A stretch of DNA of 64,000 nucleotides from Rhizobium favelukesii (GTDB lineage Bacteria > Pseudomonadota > Alphaproteobacteria > Rhizobiales > Rhizobiaceae): positions 871,001 through 935,000 of the forward strand of contig NZ_HG916852.1 of assembly GCF_000577275.2 (NCBI RefSeq), given 5' to 3'. Below, piece after piece: positions 35,221-46,373 of this stretch. The notes under the pieces were generated by a model. The model saw nothing but the letters and a program-made list of their open reading frames with translations, was not told the DNA's origin and did no database searches. The position numbers and the translations under genes were made by a program. How positions within the stretch are numbered: the first letter of the stretch is position 1; each line of letters opens with the position of its first letter.

Positions 35221-36959
35221 GCGATCCGTTCCTCGGACTGACGATGCTAATTCTCATCGTGGTCGTCATCGTCATGGGATTCCCGACAGCTTTCACGCTG
35301 ATGGGGCTCGGCATGCTGTTCGGGTTCTATGCATTCTACAATCCGGCCGAGCACTGGATCGACAACCGCGTCTTCGACCTGATGGTTCAGCGCACCTATG
35401 GGGCGATGACCAACGATGTCCTGATCTCCATCCCGCTGTTCGTGCTGATGGGCTACGTCATGGAGCGCGGTGCGCTGGTGGACAAGATGTTCTACAGCAT
35501 CCAGCTTTCCTTCCGGCGGGTCCCCGCCTCGCTTGCCGTTGCAACACTCATCGTCTGCACCTTCTGGGGCATTGCCAGCGGCCTTGTCGGCGCCGTGGTG
35601 GTGCTGATGGGTGTCATTGCAATGAACCCGATGCTGCGCGCCGGCTATGACGTCAGGCTTGCCTCCGGGGTGATTACCGCCGGCGGCACGCTGGGCATTC
35701 TGATCCCGCCATCCGTGATGATCATCGTCTATGCGGCGGTTGCTGGACAATCGGTCGTCAAACTCTACGCCGCCGCGATGTTTCCCGGCTTCTTCCTCGC
35801 GCTTCTCTACCTTGCCTACATCCTCGGTTGGGCGACGATCAGTCCGAAGATCGCGCCCGCATTGCCCGAGCAACAGACGAGAGTCCCCGTGCCCACCTGG
35901 ATGAAGAGCTTTCAGGCGCTCTATTCCCACAACATGCTGGTCGGGCTTCTCCGCGCATTGCTCTCGCCATCAAAGGCGATGGCGCTCGAGACTGGCGAGG
36001 GGCGACTCAGCTACTGGGAGCTGGTCAAGAATGCTTGCGCCGCGCTCGTGCCCTTCTTGCTGACGGCATTCACCCTGGCGCTCGTTTGGTGGTATGTCGT
36101 CATCTATCCTCAGGCATCGGCGGAGGCGGAAGCACCGGAAGGGCTGGAACAACTCGGCGCACCCGCATCCGACGCCGCACCGGTGGCGGTGAACGGGCCA
36201 GCTACCACTTTCTACGTGGCCTTCGGGATCATCGCCGTAATCGCAGCGGCGGTGCTCGTGCGCTACTACAGGAATATGAGTGCGGAGCGGCTGCAGGTTG
36301 TGAAACTGCTGGTTTCCTCGGTCATGCCGCTCGGGATCCTGACCGTCGTCGTGCTCGCCGTCATTCTGTTCGGCATCACGACGGCGACCGAGTCCGCCGC
36401 GGTCGGTGCCGCCGGAGCCTTTCTGCTGGCGTTCCAGGCCCGGACGCTCGACTGGAAACGCACGAAGGAGGCGGTCTTCCTGACAGCGAAGACCACGGCC
36501 ATGGTTTGCTGGCTCTTCGTCGGTTCGGCGCTCTTCTCCGCTGTCTTCGCCATCCTCGGCGGCCAGGCGCTGGTTGAAGAGTGGGTGCTGGCGCTCGATC
36601 TCACGCCTGTGCAATTCATGATCCTGTCGCAGGCGATCATCTTCATTCTCGGCTGGCCGCTCGAATGGACCGAGATCATCATCATCTTCGTGCCGATCTT
36701 CCTTCCGATGCTGAGGCACTTCGATATAGATCCGATCCTCTGGGGCGTGCTCGTCTTCGTCAATCTGCAGGCGGCGTTCCTGTCGCCGCCGGTGGCAATG
36801 TCGGCCTATTATCTCAAGGGGGTCTCACCACCGCACGTCACCCTCAACCAGATCTTCGCCGGCATGATGCCCTACATGCTGATCGTCATCCTCTGCATGA
36901 TTATCATGTATGTGTGGCCGGGCATGACACTCTGGCTTCCGGAATATCTTTACGGCTAA
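35217..36959 (+). CDS. TRAP transporter large membrane subunit (DctM type)
   Basis: A 580-residue permease that uses a sodium or proton gradient. It starts with GTG inside the DctQ stop (GTGA). The family segment SGLVGAVVVLMGVIAMNPML and ITAGGTLGILIPPSVMIIVYA lie in the first third; GITTATESAAVGAAGAF and NLQAAFLSPPVAMSAYYLKG in the last third. A loop of about 100 residues with two extra helices splits the middle, as in the COG4664 group of larger DctM proteins. Works with the binding protein and DctQ encoded upstream. Confidence 0.92.
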   Translation: MSDPFLGLTMLILIVVVIVMGFPTAFTLMGLGMLFGFYAFYNPAEHWIDNRVFDLMVQRTYGAMTNDVLISIPLFVLMGYVMERGALVDKMFYSIQLSFRRVPASLAVATLIVCTFWGIASGLVGAVVVLMGVIAMNPMLRAGYDVRLASGVITAGGTLGILIPPSVMIIVYAAVAGQSVVKLYAAAMFPGFFLALLYLAYILGWATISPKIAPALPEQQTRVPVPTWMKSFQALYSHNMLVGLLRALLSPSKAMALETGEGRLSYWELVKNACAALVPFLLTAFTLALVWWYVVIYPQASAEAEAPEGLEQLGAPASDAAPVAVNGPATTFYVAFGIIAVIAAAVLVRYYRNMSAERLQVVKLLVSSVMPLGILTVVVLAVILFGITTATESAAVGAAGAFLLAFQARTLDWKRTKEAVFLTAKTTAMVCWLFVGSALFSAVFAILGGQALVEEWVLALDLTPVQFMILSQAIIFILGWPLEWTEIIIIFVPIFLPMLRHFDIDPILWGVLVFVNLQAAFLSPPVAMSAYYLKGVSPPHVTLNQIFAGMMPYMLIVILCMIIMYVWPGMTLWLPEYLYG

Positions 36960-37190
36960 GAGACATTGCCGTTCACGGCGGCCCGTGCCGCAACCTTCAC
37001 GACAATGCCCTGTGCTCTGAGGTTGCTCGGACTTCACCGACCGTGCCCAGCTGTCGGATGGCTATCCGGGCGTAGCCGCTTTTGGCGCGTTCCGACCGTC
37101 TGTGACTTTTGGCGGAGAGTGGTTGCATTTGCCAACTCGGCCGCAGATTTGGCGAGGAACCTCGTGGCCGCCGAGGTGGGGACACCAACC

Positions 37191-37949
37191 TCAATAAGCA
37201 GCAACGACCTCGTGGACGATCTGATAGTCCGCGCTCTCTTCTCCGAGCGGCGCCACGGGCCATTTCCAGTTGGCTTGAACCGATGACAGCGACACGCCGT
37301 GCAGCAAGTCAGGCTCCTCATGAACCTTCCCATTGCGGTCGATGACGGCATAGGAGATATCGGTAATCAGGCAAGTTCTGCAGGGCGCTGCCTTCAACGC
37401 CGACCGGTGCGCCTCGATCAGTTGCGTGACGGTATCGGCGGGCATGGCGCCTTTCTCTTCCGCCTCGTAGCGGCGTTTTGCGCCGCGACCGATCTGGGAG
37501 AGGAGGTTGGCCGAGACGACGAAGTCGAGATACGGAATTGTTCTGAGAAAGGCGAGCGGCTCCGGCTGCCTACCCGCGGCGAGCTCGTCATAGCCCGAGA
37601 GATCGCGCTCGATCAGCCGAACATTGCTGTAGCCTTTAAGCCGAAGCCACAGGCGCACCGAGGCAAGATGCACGAGGTCGACGAGCACAACGGTGTCGAA
37701 GTTCTCGCACAGTTCCTCGATCGGGACGTCGCGTAGCAGGCCTGACCCCAGGACGAGCGCGGTCCTTTTCTGCCGCAGGCCCGCCATGGCGCTCGTTACA
37801 GCATTTCGGCTCCGCTCCTCGTGCTCCGCCCATTGCCGGCTGCAGCGGCCGGCGCGGGACCATAGATTAACGGAGTATCGGATGAACCGGCGATGCTCCT
37901 TCAATGTCATCGGAACGGTCGCAGCATAGAGAAGCGCCTCGGCGATCAT
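37191..37949 (-). CDS. Protein of unknown function with methyltransferase-like Rossmann motif
   Basis: A 252-residue soluble protein. Residues 60-100 ([19 protein letters not shown], then [19 protein letters not shown]) resemble motifs I and post I of SAM-dependent methyltransferases, although the glycine-rich loop is short. SANLLSQIG could be the motif IV region. No target domain is seen. The C terminus includes [16 protein letters not shown]. Small methyltransferase-like hypothetical proteins of this kind exist in rhizobia. It is divergent from hisS. Confidence 0.6.
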   Translation of the reverse strand: MIAEALLYAATVPMTLKEHRRFIRYSVNLWSRAGRCSRQWAEHEERSRNAVTSAMAGLRQKRTALVLGSGLLRDVPIEELCENFDTVVLVDLVHLASVRLWLRLKGYSNVRLIERDLSGYDELAAGRQPEPLAFLRTIPYLDFVVSANLLSQIGRGAKRRYEAEEKGAMPADTVTQLIEAHRSALKAAPCRTCLITDISYAVIDRNGKVHEEPDLLHGVSLSSVQANWKWPVAPLGEESADYQIVHEVVAAY

Positions 37950-38087
37950 GATAGAGCTCCTGCCATTCGATCCATTCTCTCTCGTTCAATCGATTCTGTG
38001 TTCCGGATCAAGGGCCTTCGCCCTTGCCGCACCGGGCCCAATCCGCTAGGAAACCGCCACTGTCACAGTGAGCGGAAGACGTTGGAA

Positions 38088-39623
38088 ATGAACGACAAGC
38101 AGAAGAAACCACAAAAGCTCAAGGCCAGACTTCCCCGCGGCTTCGTCGATCGTTCGGCAAACGATATTCGCGCCGTCAACGAGATGACCGCGAAGATCCG
38201 GGAAGTTTATGAGCATTATGGTTTCGATCCTGTCGAAACGCCCCTGTTCGAATACACCGATGCACTTGGCAAGTTCCTGCCGGATGCCGACCGGCCGAAC
38301 GAAGGCGTTTTCTCGCTGCAGGACGACGATGAGCAGTGGATGTCATTGCGTTACGACTTGACGGCGCCGCTCGCCCGTCACGTCGCCGAAAACTTCAACG
38401 AGATCCAGCTTCCATACCGCACCTATCGCGCTGGCTATGTCTTCCGCAACGAAAAGCCAGGCCCGGGCCGCTTCCGCCAGTTCATGCAGTTCGACGCCGA
38501 TACCGTCGGCGCGCCCGGCGTTCAGGCCGACGCGGAAATGTGCATGATGATGGCCGATACGCTGGAAGCCCTCGGCATCAAGCGCGGCGACTACGTCATC
38601 CGCGTCAACAACCGCAAGGTTCTCGACGGCGTGCTGGAAGCGGTCGGCCTCGGCGGCGACGACAAGGCAGGCCAGCGTCTCAACGTGCTGCGCGCCATCG
38701 ACAAGCTCGACAAGTTCGGGCCGGAAGGTGTGCGTTTGCTTCTGGGCCCTGGCCGTAAAGATGATAGCGGCGACTTCACCAAGGGCGTTGGACTAGACAC
38801 CACAAACATTGAGTTTGTCATGTCGGTTGTTGAAAAGCAGCCATACGTGGCTGTTGGCAATCGTTCAGCAGAACAAGTTACGAAATTGAATGAGCTTACC
38901 GAAAGAAGCTTCTCCGCGAAGGAAGGCTTCTCGGAACTCGATATGATTCATGGGCTCGTTACTGCGGCGGGCTATCAGTCCGATCGCATCAAGATCGACC
39001 CATCGGTCGTCCGCGGCCTCGAATACTACACCGGCCCGGTCTATGAAGCCGAACTTCTGTTCGACGTTACCAATGAAAAGGGCGAAAAGGTCGTGTTCGG
39101 CTCCGTCGGTGGCGGCGGGCGCTATGATGGTCTCGTCTCCCGCTTCATGGGCCAGCCGGTTCCGGCCACCGGCTTCTCGATCGGCGTCTCGCGCCTGATG
39201 ACGGCGCTGAAAAACCTTGGCAAGCTCGGCCAGGCCGATGTCATCGAGCCTGTTCTGGTCACGGTCATGGATGGCGACGTCGTTTCCATGGGCCGCTACC
39301 AGCGCATGACACAGGAACTACGCAAGGCCGGTATCCGGGCCGAAATGTATCAGGGCAACTGGAAGAAGTTCGGCAATCAGCTGAAATACGCCGATCGCCG
39401 CGGCTGCCCCGTTGCCATCATCCAGGGCGGCGACGAGCGCGCCGAGGGCGTCGTGCAGATCAAGGACCTGATCGAGGGCAAGCGCCTGTCGGGCGAGATC
39501 GAGGACAACGCCAGCTGGCGCGAGGCACGCGTCGCCCAGGAGACCGTTGCGGAAAGCGACCTCGTCGCGAAGGTGAAGGAAATTCTGGCGGCGCAGGCCG
39601 AAGACCGGAAGAGGGCGGGCTGA
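38088..39623 (+). CDS. hisS: Histidyl-tRNA synthetase
   Basis: Class II aminoacyl-tRNA synthetase of 511 residues. Motif 1 is near residue 40 ([15 protein letters not shown]), motif 2 near residue 115 ([20 protein letters not shown]), the histidine-specific motif [14 protein letters not shown] near residue 308 and motif 3 [10 protein letters not shown] near residue 365; an anticodon-binding domain closes the protein. ATG 38088 follows GGAA. About bases 38770-38940 are noticeably AT-richer, with codons such as CTA, ACA and AGA that are rare in the neighbours. First gene of hisS-hisZ-hisG. Confidence 0.96.
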   Translation: MNDKQKKPQKLKARLPRGFVDRSANDIRAVNEMTAKIREVYEHYGFDPVETPLFEYTDALGKFLPDADRPNEGVFSLQDDDEQWMSLRYDLTAPLARHVAENFNEIQLPYRTYRAGYVFRNEKPGPGRFRQFMQFDADTVGAPGVQADAEMCMMMADTLEALGIKRGDYVIRVNNRKVLDGVLEAVGLGGDDKAGQRLNVLRAIDKLDKFGPEGVRLLLGPGRKDDSGDFTKGVGLDTTNIEFVMSVVEKQPYVAVGNRSAEQVTKLNELTERSFSAKEGFSELDMIHGLVTAAGYQSDRIKIDPSVVRGLEYYTGPVYEAELLFDVTNEKGEKVVFGSVGGGGRYDGLVSRFMGQPVPATGFSIGVSRLMTALKNLGKLGQADVIEPVLVTVMDGDVVSMGRYQRMTQELRKAGIRAEMYQGNWKKFGNQLKYADRRGCPVAIIQGGDERAEGVVQIKDLIEGKRLSGEIEDNASWREARVAQETVAESDLVAKVKEILAAQAEDRKRAG

Positions 39624-39624
39624 G

Positions 39625-40743
39625 ATGGCCCTGATCAACCTGCCGGACTTCTCCGGCGAACTTCTGTCAGAGTTTGCGGCGCGAAAGACGGAGCGGGTCG
39701 ATACGCCCGTCATCCAGCCGGCCGAACCGTTTCTCGATATCGCCGGTGAAGATCTTCGCCGGCGGATCTTCATGACCGAGAGCGAGACGGGCGTCAGCCT
39801 TTGCCTGCGTCCCGAGTTCACGATCCCGGTCTGTCTGCGGCACATCGAGAGCGCGACCGGCACGCCGAAACGCTATTCCTATCTCGGCGAAGTCTTCCGC
39901 CAGCGGCGCGAAGGCGGCAACGAGTTCTATCAGGCCGGGATCGAGGATCTCGGCGATATCAACATCGCCGCTGCCGATGCGCGTGCGATCGGCGATGCAA
40001 TCGGTGTGCTGGAGTGCGTCGTTCCTGGCAAGCACCTTTCAGTCACGCTCGGTGACCAAGCGGTCTTCGAAGCGGTCGTGCAGGCACTTGGCCTGCCGCT
40101 TGGCTGGCAGAAGCGGCTCATCCACGCCTTCGGCAACATGAGCCAGCTCGAGGCTCTGCTGGCGAGCCTTGTCAGCCCTCAGTTCGTCACCGGACTGAGT
40201 GACGAGATCGCGCATCTGATTGCCGCCGACGACGAAGCCGCGCTGGTCACGCACATCGACGCGACGATGCAGGCGACGGGCTATTCGACGAATGCAAGCC
40301 GCTCGCCGCTGGAAATCGCGCGTCGCTTGAAGGAGAAGCTCATTCTCTCCGAAACGCGCCTCGATGATGCAGCCTTCCGCGTGCTGGAGGAATTCCTGTC
40401 GCTGAATGTGCCGCTCATCAATGCTTCGGCGGCGCTGGCCGGCTTTGCCGATGCCGCAGGCCTCAAGCTCGGCAACGCGCTTGCGCGTTTCGACGGTCGC
40501 GTCGCCGCTCTGGCGAATGCCGGCGTCGATCTCTCGCTGATCGACTACCGCGCAGCCTTCGGACGCCCGCTGGATTACTACACCGGTCTGGTTTTCGAGA
40601 TCGGGGTCAAGGGCATGTCGCCCGTTCTGGCCGGTGGCGGCCGTTTCGATCGGTTGATGACCTTGCTTGGCGCCAAGGACCGCATTCCGGCAGTCGGTTT
40701 CTCGCTGTGGCTGGATCGCATCGAAGCTGAGAGGGCTGCCTGA
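39625..40743 (+). CDS. hisZ: ATP phosphoribosyltransferase regulatory subunit
   Basis: A 372-residue HisRS-like paralogue that lacks aminoacylation activity and joins the short HisG in a hetero-octamer for the first step of histidine synthesis. It has the catalytic-core fold, with [38 protein letters not shown] and [17 protein letters not shown], but no anticodon-binding domain. ATG lies 1 base after the hisS stop; the stop overlaps the hisG start by 1 base. Confidence 0.94.
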   Translation: MALINLPDFSGELLSEFAARKTERVDTPVIQPAEPFLDIAGEDLRRRIFMTESETGVSLCLRPEFTIPVCLRHIESATGTPKRYSYLGEVFRQRREGGNEFYQAGIEDLGDINIAAADARAIGDAIGVLECVVPGKHLSVTLGDQAVFEAVVQALGLPLGWQKRLIHAFGNMSQLEALLASLVSPQFVTGLSDEIAHLIAADDEAALVTHIDATMQATGYSTNASRSPLEIARRLKEKLILSETRLDDAAFRVLEEFLSLNVPLINASAALAGFADAAGLKLGNALARFDGRVAALANAGVDLSLIDYRAAFGRPLDYYTGLVFEIGVKGMSPVLAGGGRFDRLMTLLGAKDRIPAVGFSLWLDRIEAERAA

Positions 40744-41438
40744 TGACGATCACCATTGCACTGCCCTCAAAGGGCCGCATGAAAGACGATGCCTCGGCGA
40801 TCTTTGAACGCGCCGGGATCAGGATCACCGCTGTTGGCAACGACCGCTCCTATCGCGGACGCGTCGAAGGCTGGGACGACGTCGAAGTCGCCTTCCTCTC
40901 CGCTTCCGAGATTTCCCGCGAGCTTGGCAACGGCACGGTCGATTTTGGCGTCACCGGCGAGGACCTTGTCCGCGAGGGCCTGGCGGATGCGGACAAGCGT
41001 GTCGAGTTCTGCGCGCGTCTCGGCTTCGGTCATGCCAATGTCGTGGTTGCCGTTCCTGAAATCTGGCTCGATGTCGACACCATGGCCGATCTTGGCGATG
41101 TCGCGTCCGACTTTCGCGCCCGCCACGGCCGACGCCTGGCGATCGCCACGAAATACTGGCGGCTGACGCAGCAGTTCTTCTCCAGCCAGCATGGCATCCA
41201 GCTCTACCGCATCGTCGAAAGCCTTGGGGCAACGGAAGGGGCGCCGGCCTCAGGCTCGGCCGACATCATCGTCGATATCACCTCCACCGGCTCGACCCTT
41301 CGTGCAAACAACCTGAAGATCCTGTCCGATGGTGTCATTCTTCGCTCCGAGGCGTGCTTCGTCAGGGCGCGCAAGGAAAGCCATGTGAACGACCCCACAG
41401 TCCAGCGACTGGTAGACGCCGTTCGTTCGGCGCTCTGA
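40743..41438 (+). CDS. hisG: ATP phosphoribosyltransferase, short form
   Basis: Catalyses ATP + PRPP to phosphoribosyl-ATP, the first step of histidine synthesis. At 231 residues it is the short form that lacks the C-terminal ACT-like regulatory domain and depends on HisZ, encoded just upstream. Motifs: [12 protein letters not shown] at the start, [11 protein letters not shown] and the PRPP loop in [17 protein letters not shown]. Start ATG 40743 overlaps the hisZ stop (TGATG). A bidirectional terminator follows. Confidence 0.95.
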   Translation: MTITIALPSKGRMKDDASAIFERAGIRITAVGNDRSYRGRVEGWDDVEVAFLSASEISRELGNGTVDFGVTGEDLVREGLADADKRVEFCARLGFGHANVVVAVPEIWLDVDTMADLGDVASDFRARHGRRLAIATKYWRLTQQFFSSQHGIQLYRIVESLGATEGAPASGSADIIVDITSTGSTLRANNLKILSDGVILRSEACFVRARKESHVNDPTVQRLVDAVRSAL

Positions 41439-41460
41439 CCATCGCTAAAATCGACGCACG

Positions 41461-41494
41461 AAAAACCCGCCGTCTGATGTGACGGCGGGTTTTT
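41461..41494. terminator. Bidirectional intrinsic terminator between hisG and the DoxX gene
   Basis: AAAAACCCGCCGTC at 41461-41474 and GACGGCGGGTTTTT at 41481-41494 form a perfect 14-base inverted repeat with a 6-base loop; T runs exist on both strands. It serves hisG and the convergent DoxX gene. Confidence 0.9.
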
Positions 41495-41519
41495 CGAGCT
41501 TGGGAGGATGCTTGATCGC

Positions 41520-41942
41520 TTAGGCTGCTGCGTAGGCGCCGCGGCGTGCGTCGAGCGAGTAGACGCCCGGGCCGAAAGTGGCGAGGAAGATGTAGGCGCC
41601 AGCCAGCGTGAAGTTCTTCATGACCATGATCTGGTTCAGAATGTTAACCAGTTCGGTGCCGCTGGCGTACGGCAGGTGGAAGAGGATGGCCGTAAAGACA
41701 CAAAAGCCAGCCAGCAGCCAACCGACGATCTTCGTCTGGAAGCCGGCGAGAACGGCAAGGCCAGCCACGAGTTCGAAGGCACCTGCGAAATAGGCGAGGG
41801 CGGTGGACGCCGGAAGACCAGCACCGGCGATCATGCCAGCGGTGCCGGCGGCGTCGGCGAGCTTGCCGAAGCCGGCAAGGATGAACATGAAGGAAAGGAG
41901 GACGCGAGCGACAAGAATGATGGCGTTGTTGGTATTCGACAT
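41520..41942 (-). CDS. DoxX family membrane protein
   Basis: A 140-residue inner-membrane protein with four hydrophobic helices, from ATG 41942 (MSNTNNAIILVARVLLSFMF). LAGFGKLADAAGTAGMIA, then a segment with FELVAGLAVLAGFQTKIVGW, fit the DoxX family. Members are redox-related or oxidase-associated, but the function of this one is unknown. A GGAG site lies upstream. Confidence 0.87.
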   Translation of the reverse strand: MSNTNNAIILVARVLLSFMFILAGFGKLADAAGTAGMIAGAGLPASTALAYFAGAFELVAGLAVLAGFQTKIVGWLLAGFCVFTAILFHLPYASGTELVNILNQIMVMKNFTLAGAYIFLATFGPGVYSLDARRGAYAAA

Positions 41943-42158
41943 GGGACATTGTCTCCGTTTGAATGGCATTTGAGGTCTTTGTGCCCCCCGGCACGGTTTC
42001 AACCTCGTTGCCGCTTTGTCGCCTTTTTTTGCCGTTGTGGAAAGATAGACGGGAGGGGACGCTTCGTTCGCTAATATTGAACGACGGATCTCTGGCGAAG
42101 TCGGCTTGCCATCGGCGACGCCCCTCTCTTATGTTGGCCGCCCAAGATGGAGACCCCT

Positions 42159-42869
42159 ATGGCAGATCTTTCCGCTTTTCCGATCACGACGCGCTGGCCA
42201 GCAGCGAACCCGAACATTATCCAGCTCTACTCGTTACCGACGCCGAACGGCGTGAAGATATCGATCGCGCTTGAAGAACTCGGCTTGGCCTACGAGCCGC
42301 ACCCCATCTCGTTCAGCACAAATGACCAGAAATCTCCGGAATTCGTGTCGCTCAACCCGAACGGCCGCATTCCGGCGATCATCGATCCCAATGGCCCGGA
42401 TGGAAAGCCGATCGGTATTTTCGAATCCGGTGCAATCCTGCTCTACCTCGCGGAGAAGACGGGCAAGCTCATTCCGACCGACGCGGCGGGGCGCTACGAG
42501 ACGATCCAGTGGGTCTTCTTCCAGATGGCCGGTGTCGGACCGATGTTCGGGCAGTTCGGGCATTTCTACAAGTTCGCAGCCGACAAGGTCGCCAACAACT
42601 CCTACCCGATGGAGCGCTATCGCGACGAATCCAAGCGGCTGCTCAGTGTGCTGGAAGGGCGGCTGCAGGATCGCCAGTGGATCATGGGCGACCTTTACAC
42701 GATCGCCGATATCGCCACCTTCCCGTGGCTCCGCGGCGCCGACGTGTTCTATGGCGGCCGCGAAGTGCTGGACTATAAAAGCTTCCCGGCAGTGATGGCC
42801 TGGCTCGAGCGTTGCATCGCCCGGCCGGCATCCGAAAAAGGATTGAATATACCTCAGCGCCCCGCGTGA
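42159..42869 (+). CDS. Glutathione S-transferase family protein (YghU/YfcG-like)
   Basis: A 236-residue cytoplasmic protein with an N-terminal thioredoxin-like domain (IIQLYSLPTPNGVKISIALEE; the ESGAILLYLAEKTG glutathione motif) and a C-terminal helical domain (DLYTIADIATFPWLRGA). The TPNGVKI sequence is that of Nu-class disulfide-bond reductases such as YfcG and YghU. ATG 42159 has GGAGA 6 bases upstream; an in-frame ATG 4 codons earlier overlaps this site. A hairpin terminator follows. Confidence 0.92.
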   Translation: MADLSAFPITTRWPAANPNIIQLYSLPTPNGVKISIALEELGLAYEPHPISFSTNDQKSPEFVSLNPNGRIPAIIDPNGPDGKPIGIFESGAILLYLAEKTGKLIPTDAAGRYETIQWVFFQMAGVGPMFGQFGHFYKFAADKVANNSYPMERYRDESKRLLSVLEGRLQDRQWIMGDLYTIADIATFPWLRGADVFYGGREVLDYKSFPAVMAWLERCIARPASEKGLNIPQRPA

Positions 42870-42884
42870 TACCGAGGCGGCCAA

Positions 42885-42918
42885 TGAAAAAAGCCGGTCC
42901 TGAGAGGCCGGCCTTTTT
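42885..42918 (+). terminator. Intrinsic terminator after the glutathione S-transferase gene
   Basis: GCCGG at 42893-42897 pairs with CCGGC at 42908-42912, flanked by a run of A on the left and T on the right, so it can act in both directions towards the convergent PAS-like gene. Confidence 0.75.
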
Positions 42919-42935
42919 GGTTGGGGGCGGAGCTT

Positions 42936-43445
42936 CTATTGGCGCCGCGCAAATTCGCCGCCGGCATTCGTCTTGAATCGAGGAAAGACGAAGACCCCAA
43001 GCATGCTGCCGTTATAAGCATCGTCCTGACCGTTCGACTCTCCCATGCAGAACAATGGCTGACGGAAGCCGTTCGGCATCATGATCGTGGTCGAGAAGCA
43101 GAAGGATGAAGAGAGCGTCGCAGCCTGCTCGAAGAGTTCCAGGATGTGGTCGTGATCCTTCGGATCGTAGCAGCGCATGAGGCTGAGAAGGCCGCAGTCG
43201 CGGGCCGGCAGCCCATGCAGCATGGCGCTCCATTCCTTGAGGCAGATCACGCCGCTGCAAAAATCTCCGACCCAGGTTTCCGAAATGGAAAACTGCGCCA
43301 GCATTTCAGGATCATGGTTGCTAACATCCAATGAGCCCGGCATCAGCGGTGCGGCGGGGTTGGTTTTTGCGATTTTGAACAAATTTTTCCCCAGCTTAGG
43401 TGCAGCTTCCCCCGCTGCACGTCCGGCAAAAATGAACAGGTTCAT
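42936..43445 (-). CDS. PAS-like domain protein of unknown function
   Basis: A 169-residue cytoplasmic protein. The segment SISETWVGDFCSGVICLKEW, then GLLSLMRCYDPKDHDHILELFEQAATLSSSFCFSTTIM read as a whole resembles a PAS fold, with the pattern W..D..........S....LHGL and D..H...... typical of rhizobial PAS proteins. No kinase, GGDEF or helix-turn-helix domain is attached. Six cysteines occur, three of them in the PAS part. Role unknown; it may be a single-domain sensor. Confidence 0.55.
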   Translation of the reverse strand: MNLFIFAGRAAGEAAPKLGKNLFKIAKTNPAAPLMPGSLDVSNHDPEMLAQFSISETWVGDFCSGVICLKEWSAMLHGLPARDCGLLSLMRCYDPKDHDHILELFEQAATLSSSFCFSTTIMMPNGFRQPLFCMGESNGQDDAYNGSMLGVFVFPRFKTNAGGEFARRQ

Positions 43446-43991
43446 GCTGCGCCGCGCATCATGCTCGGGCGACCGAGAAATGGGGTTTGGTGTGCTGGTC
43501 CCTCTAGCGGAACCGCGTCCAATTTCTTGGCAGGTTACACAACTTATGATGTATTTCGGGAGGGGTTTTTCCCGAACTCGGTCTCGCGCTCTCGTGGTCA
43601 GGATCGATATGGGACCGCGACCGTCGGCTGATGAACGCGCGCCGAATGCAGCGCGGATTTACAGGGATTTTTACGAAACGGCAATCGGCTTTTTGCGTGC
43701 CGCAGACCTCTACTGTGAGTGGAAAATCCATCGCCAAGCTCTGCTTGATAACACGAAATGGCAAAAAAGCGCCAAATCTTGAAGTGGAAGCGGTTTCACC
43801 GCGGTTATTTGCGACCAGATGTGCAGAAAATTGCACTGCGAGAGAAATCAGCCTGTGAAAGAAAAAATACAACACCACAAGTTTTGCGAAAGCTTCGCTC
43901 AATGCGAGGGTTGCTCACAACTCCGATTAAACGTTTCAGCTGCCGATTGAAATACCCTCGAAGCCGAGGTCTGGCGAATCAGTCGCGAGAG
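43446..43991. other. Gene-poor, AT-richer interval between the PAS-like gene and groEL
   Basis: About 550 bases without a clear gene. It contains a short hairpin (TTCGGG at 43555-43560, CCCGAA at 43571-43576) and a 57-codon reading frame listed separately. The part 43750-43960 is richer in A and T than its surroundings. No tRNA, repeat or known RNA was recognised. Confidence 0.4.
43609..43782 (+). CDS. Possible small protein, 57 residues
   Basis: ATG 43609 has an AGGA sequence 5 bases upstream. The product includes AARIYRDFYETAIGFLRAAD and a basic end (KWQKSAKS); the middle could form an amphipathic helix. It is not similar to anything I recognise, and frames of this length occur by chance. 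Listed because the start region is good and the interval is otherwise empty. Confidence 0.25.
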   Translation: MGPRPSADERAPNAARIYRDFYETAIGFLRAADLYCEWKIHRQALLDNTKWQKSAKS

Positions 43992-43993
43992 AC

Positions 43994-44020
43994 AAAAAAG
44001 GGCGGTCCGAAGACCGCCCT
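43994..44020 (-). terminator. Intrinsic terminator of the groESL operon
   Basis: On the minus strand GGGCGGT and ACCGCCC (44013-44019 and 44000-44006 on the plus strand) form a 7-bp stem with a 6-base loop and are followed by six T. It ends 47 bases after the groEL stop. Confidence 0.85.
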
Positions 44021-44066
44021 TCCTATTCCGGGATACCGGAAGTGGACTAGTGAAGGCTTTCGCCTA

Positions 44067-45740
<1,674 letters not shown>

Positions 45741-45780
45741 TTAGGGCCCGTGGCTAAAATCGGAAAGGGAACCGGCTGGA

Positions 45781-46077
45781 TCAGCCGATGATGCCCATGA
45801 TGTCGGCTTCCTTCATGATCAGAAGGTCTTCGCCGTTGATCTTGACTTCGGTGCCGGACCACTTGCCGAACAGGACGCGGTCGCCAGCCTTGACGTCGAG
45901 AGCGACGACCTTGCCGGACTCGTCACGAGCGCCGGAACCGACGGCGACGATTTCGCCTTCCTGCGGCTTTTCCTTGGCGGTGTCGGGAATGATGATGCCG
46001 CCCTTGGTCTTTTCTTCGGACTCAACGCGGCGAACAACGACGCGATCGTGAAGGGGGCGGAAGTTGGTGCTTGCCAT
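45781..46077 (-). CDS. groES: Co-chaperonin GroES (10 kDa)
   Basis: The 98-residue lid of the GroEL chamber. [20 protein letters not shown] with [13 protein letters not shown] is the mobile loop region that binds GroEL, and [20 protein letters not shown] and MGIIG close the domain. First gene of the operon; the CIRCE operator lies 60-86 bases upstream of its start. Confidence 0.98.
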   Translation of the reverse strand: MASTNFRPLHDRVVVRRVESEEKTKGGIIIPDTAKEKPQEGEIVAVGSGARDESGKVVALDVKAGDRVLFGKWSGTEVKINGEDLLIMKEADIMGIIG

Positions 46078-46136
46078 TGTCTAATCCCTCGATCAAATGA
46101 CACTCGCAGGCCGGGAGCGGCCCGCACGGATGGGTG

Positions 46137-46163
46137 TTAGCACTCGTCCTTGGTGAGTGCTAG
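46137..46163. promoter_or_regulatory. CIRCE operator (HrcA binding site) of groESL
   Basis: TTAGCACTC at 46137-46145, 9 bases, then GAGTGCTAG at 46155-46163. Only the last base deviates from the CIRCE consensus TTAGCACTC-N9-GAGTGCTAA. It implies repression by HrcA at normal temperature. The hrcA gene is not in the window. Confidence 0.93.
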
Positions 46164-46373
46164 CGAGGCAGCATTTAGGAGTGGCCCGGCGGGGAGTCAA
46201 GAACGGCCGCAATTTTTCTTCGCCGGACTTCGCGACAGCCTTAACGGCATATCCTTGTTGGAAGTAAGACGGGCTGCGCTGTCGCCGAGGTTTCCGAACG
46301 TCCTGGCGCTGGAAAGCCGTGTACTCTTTGAACGCTTTCAGCGCCTCGCTTGATGGCGGCAGGATTGCCGCGC

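Noticed and set aside
37893..38087. An N-terminal extension of HisS upstream of ATG 38088
   Set aside because: The extension overlaps the divergent gene's start and has no similarity to the synthetase; GGAA precedes ATG 38088.
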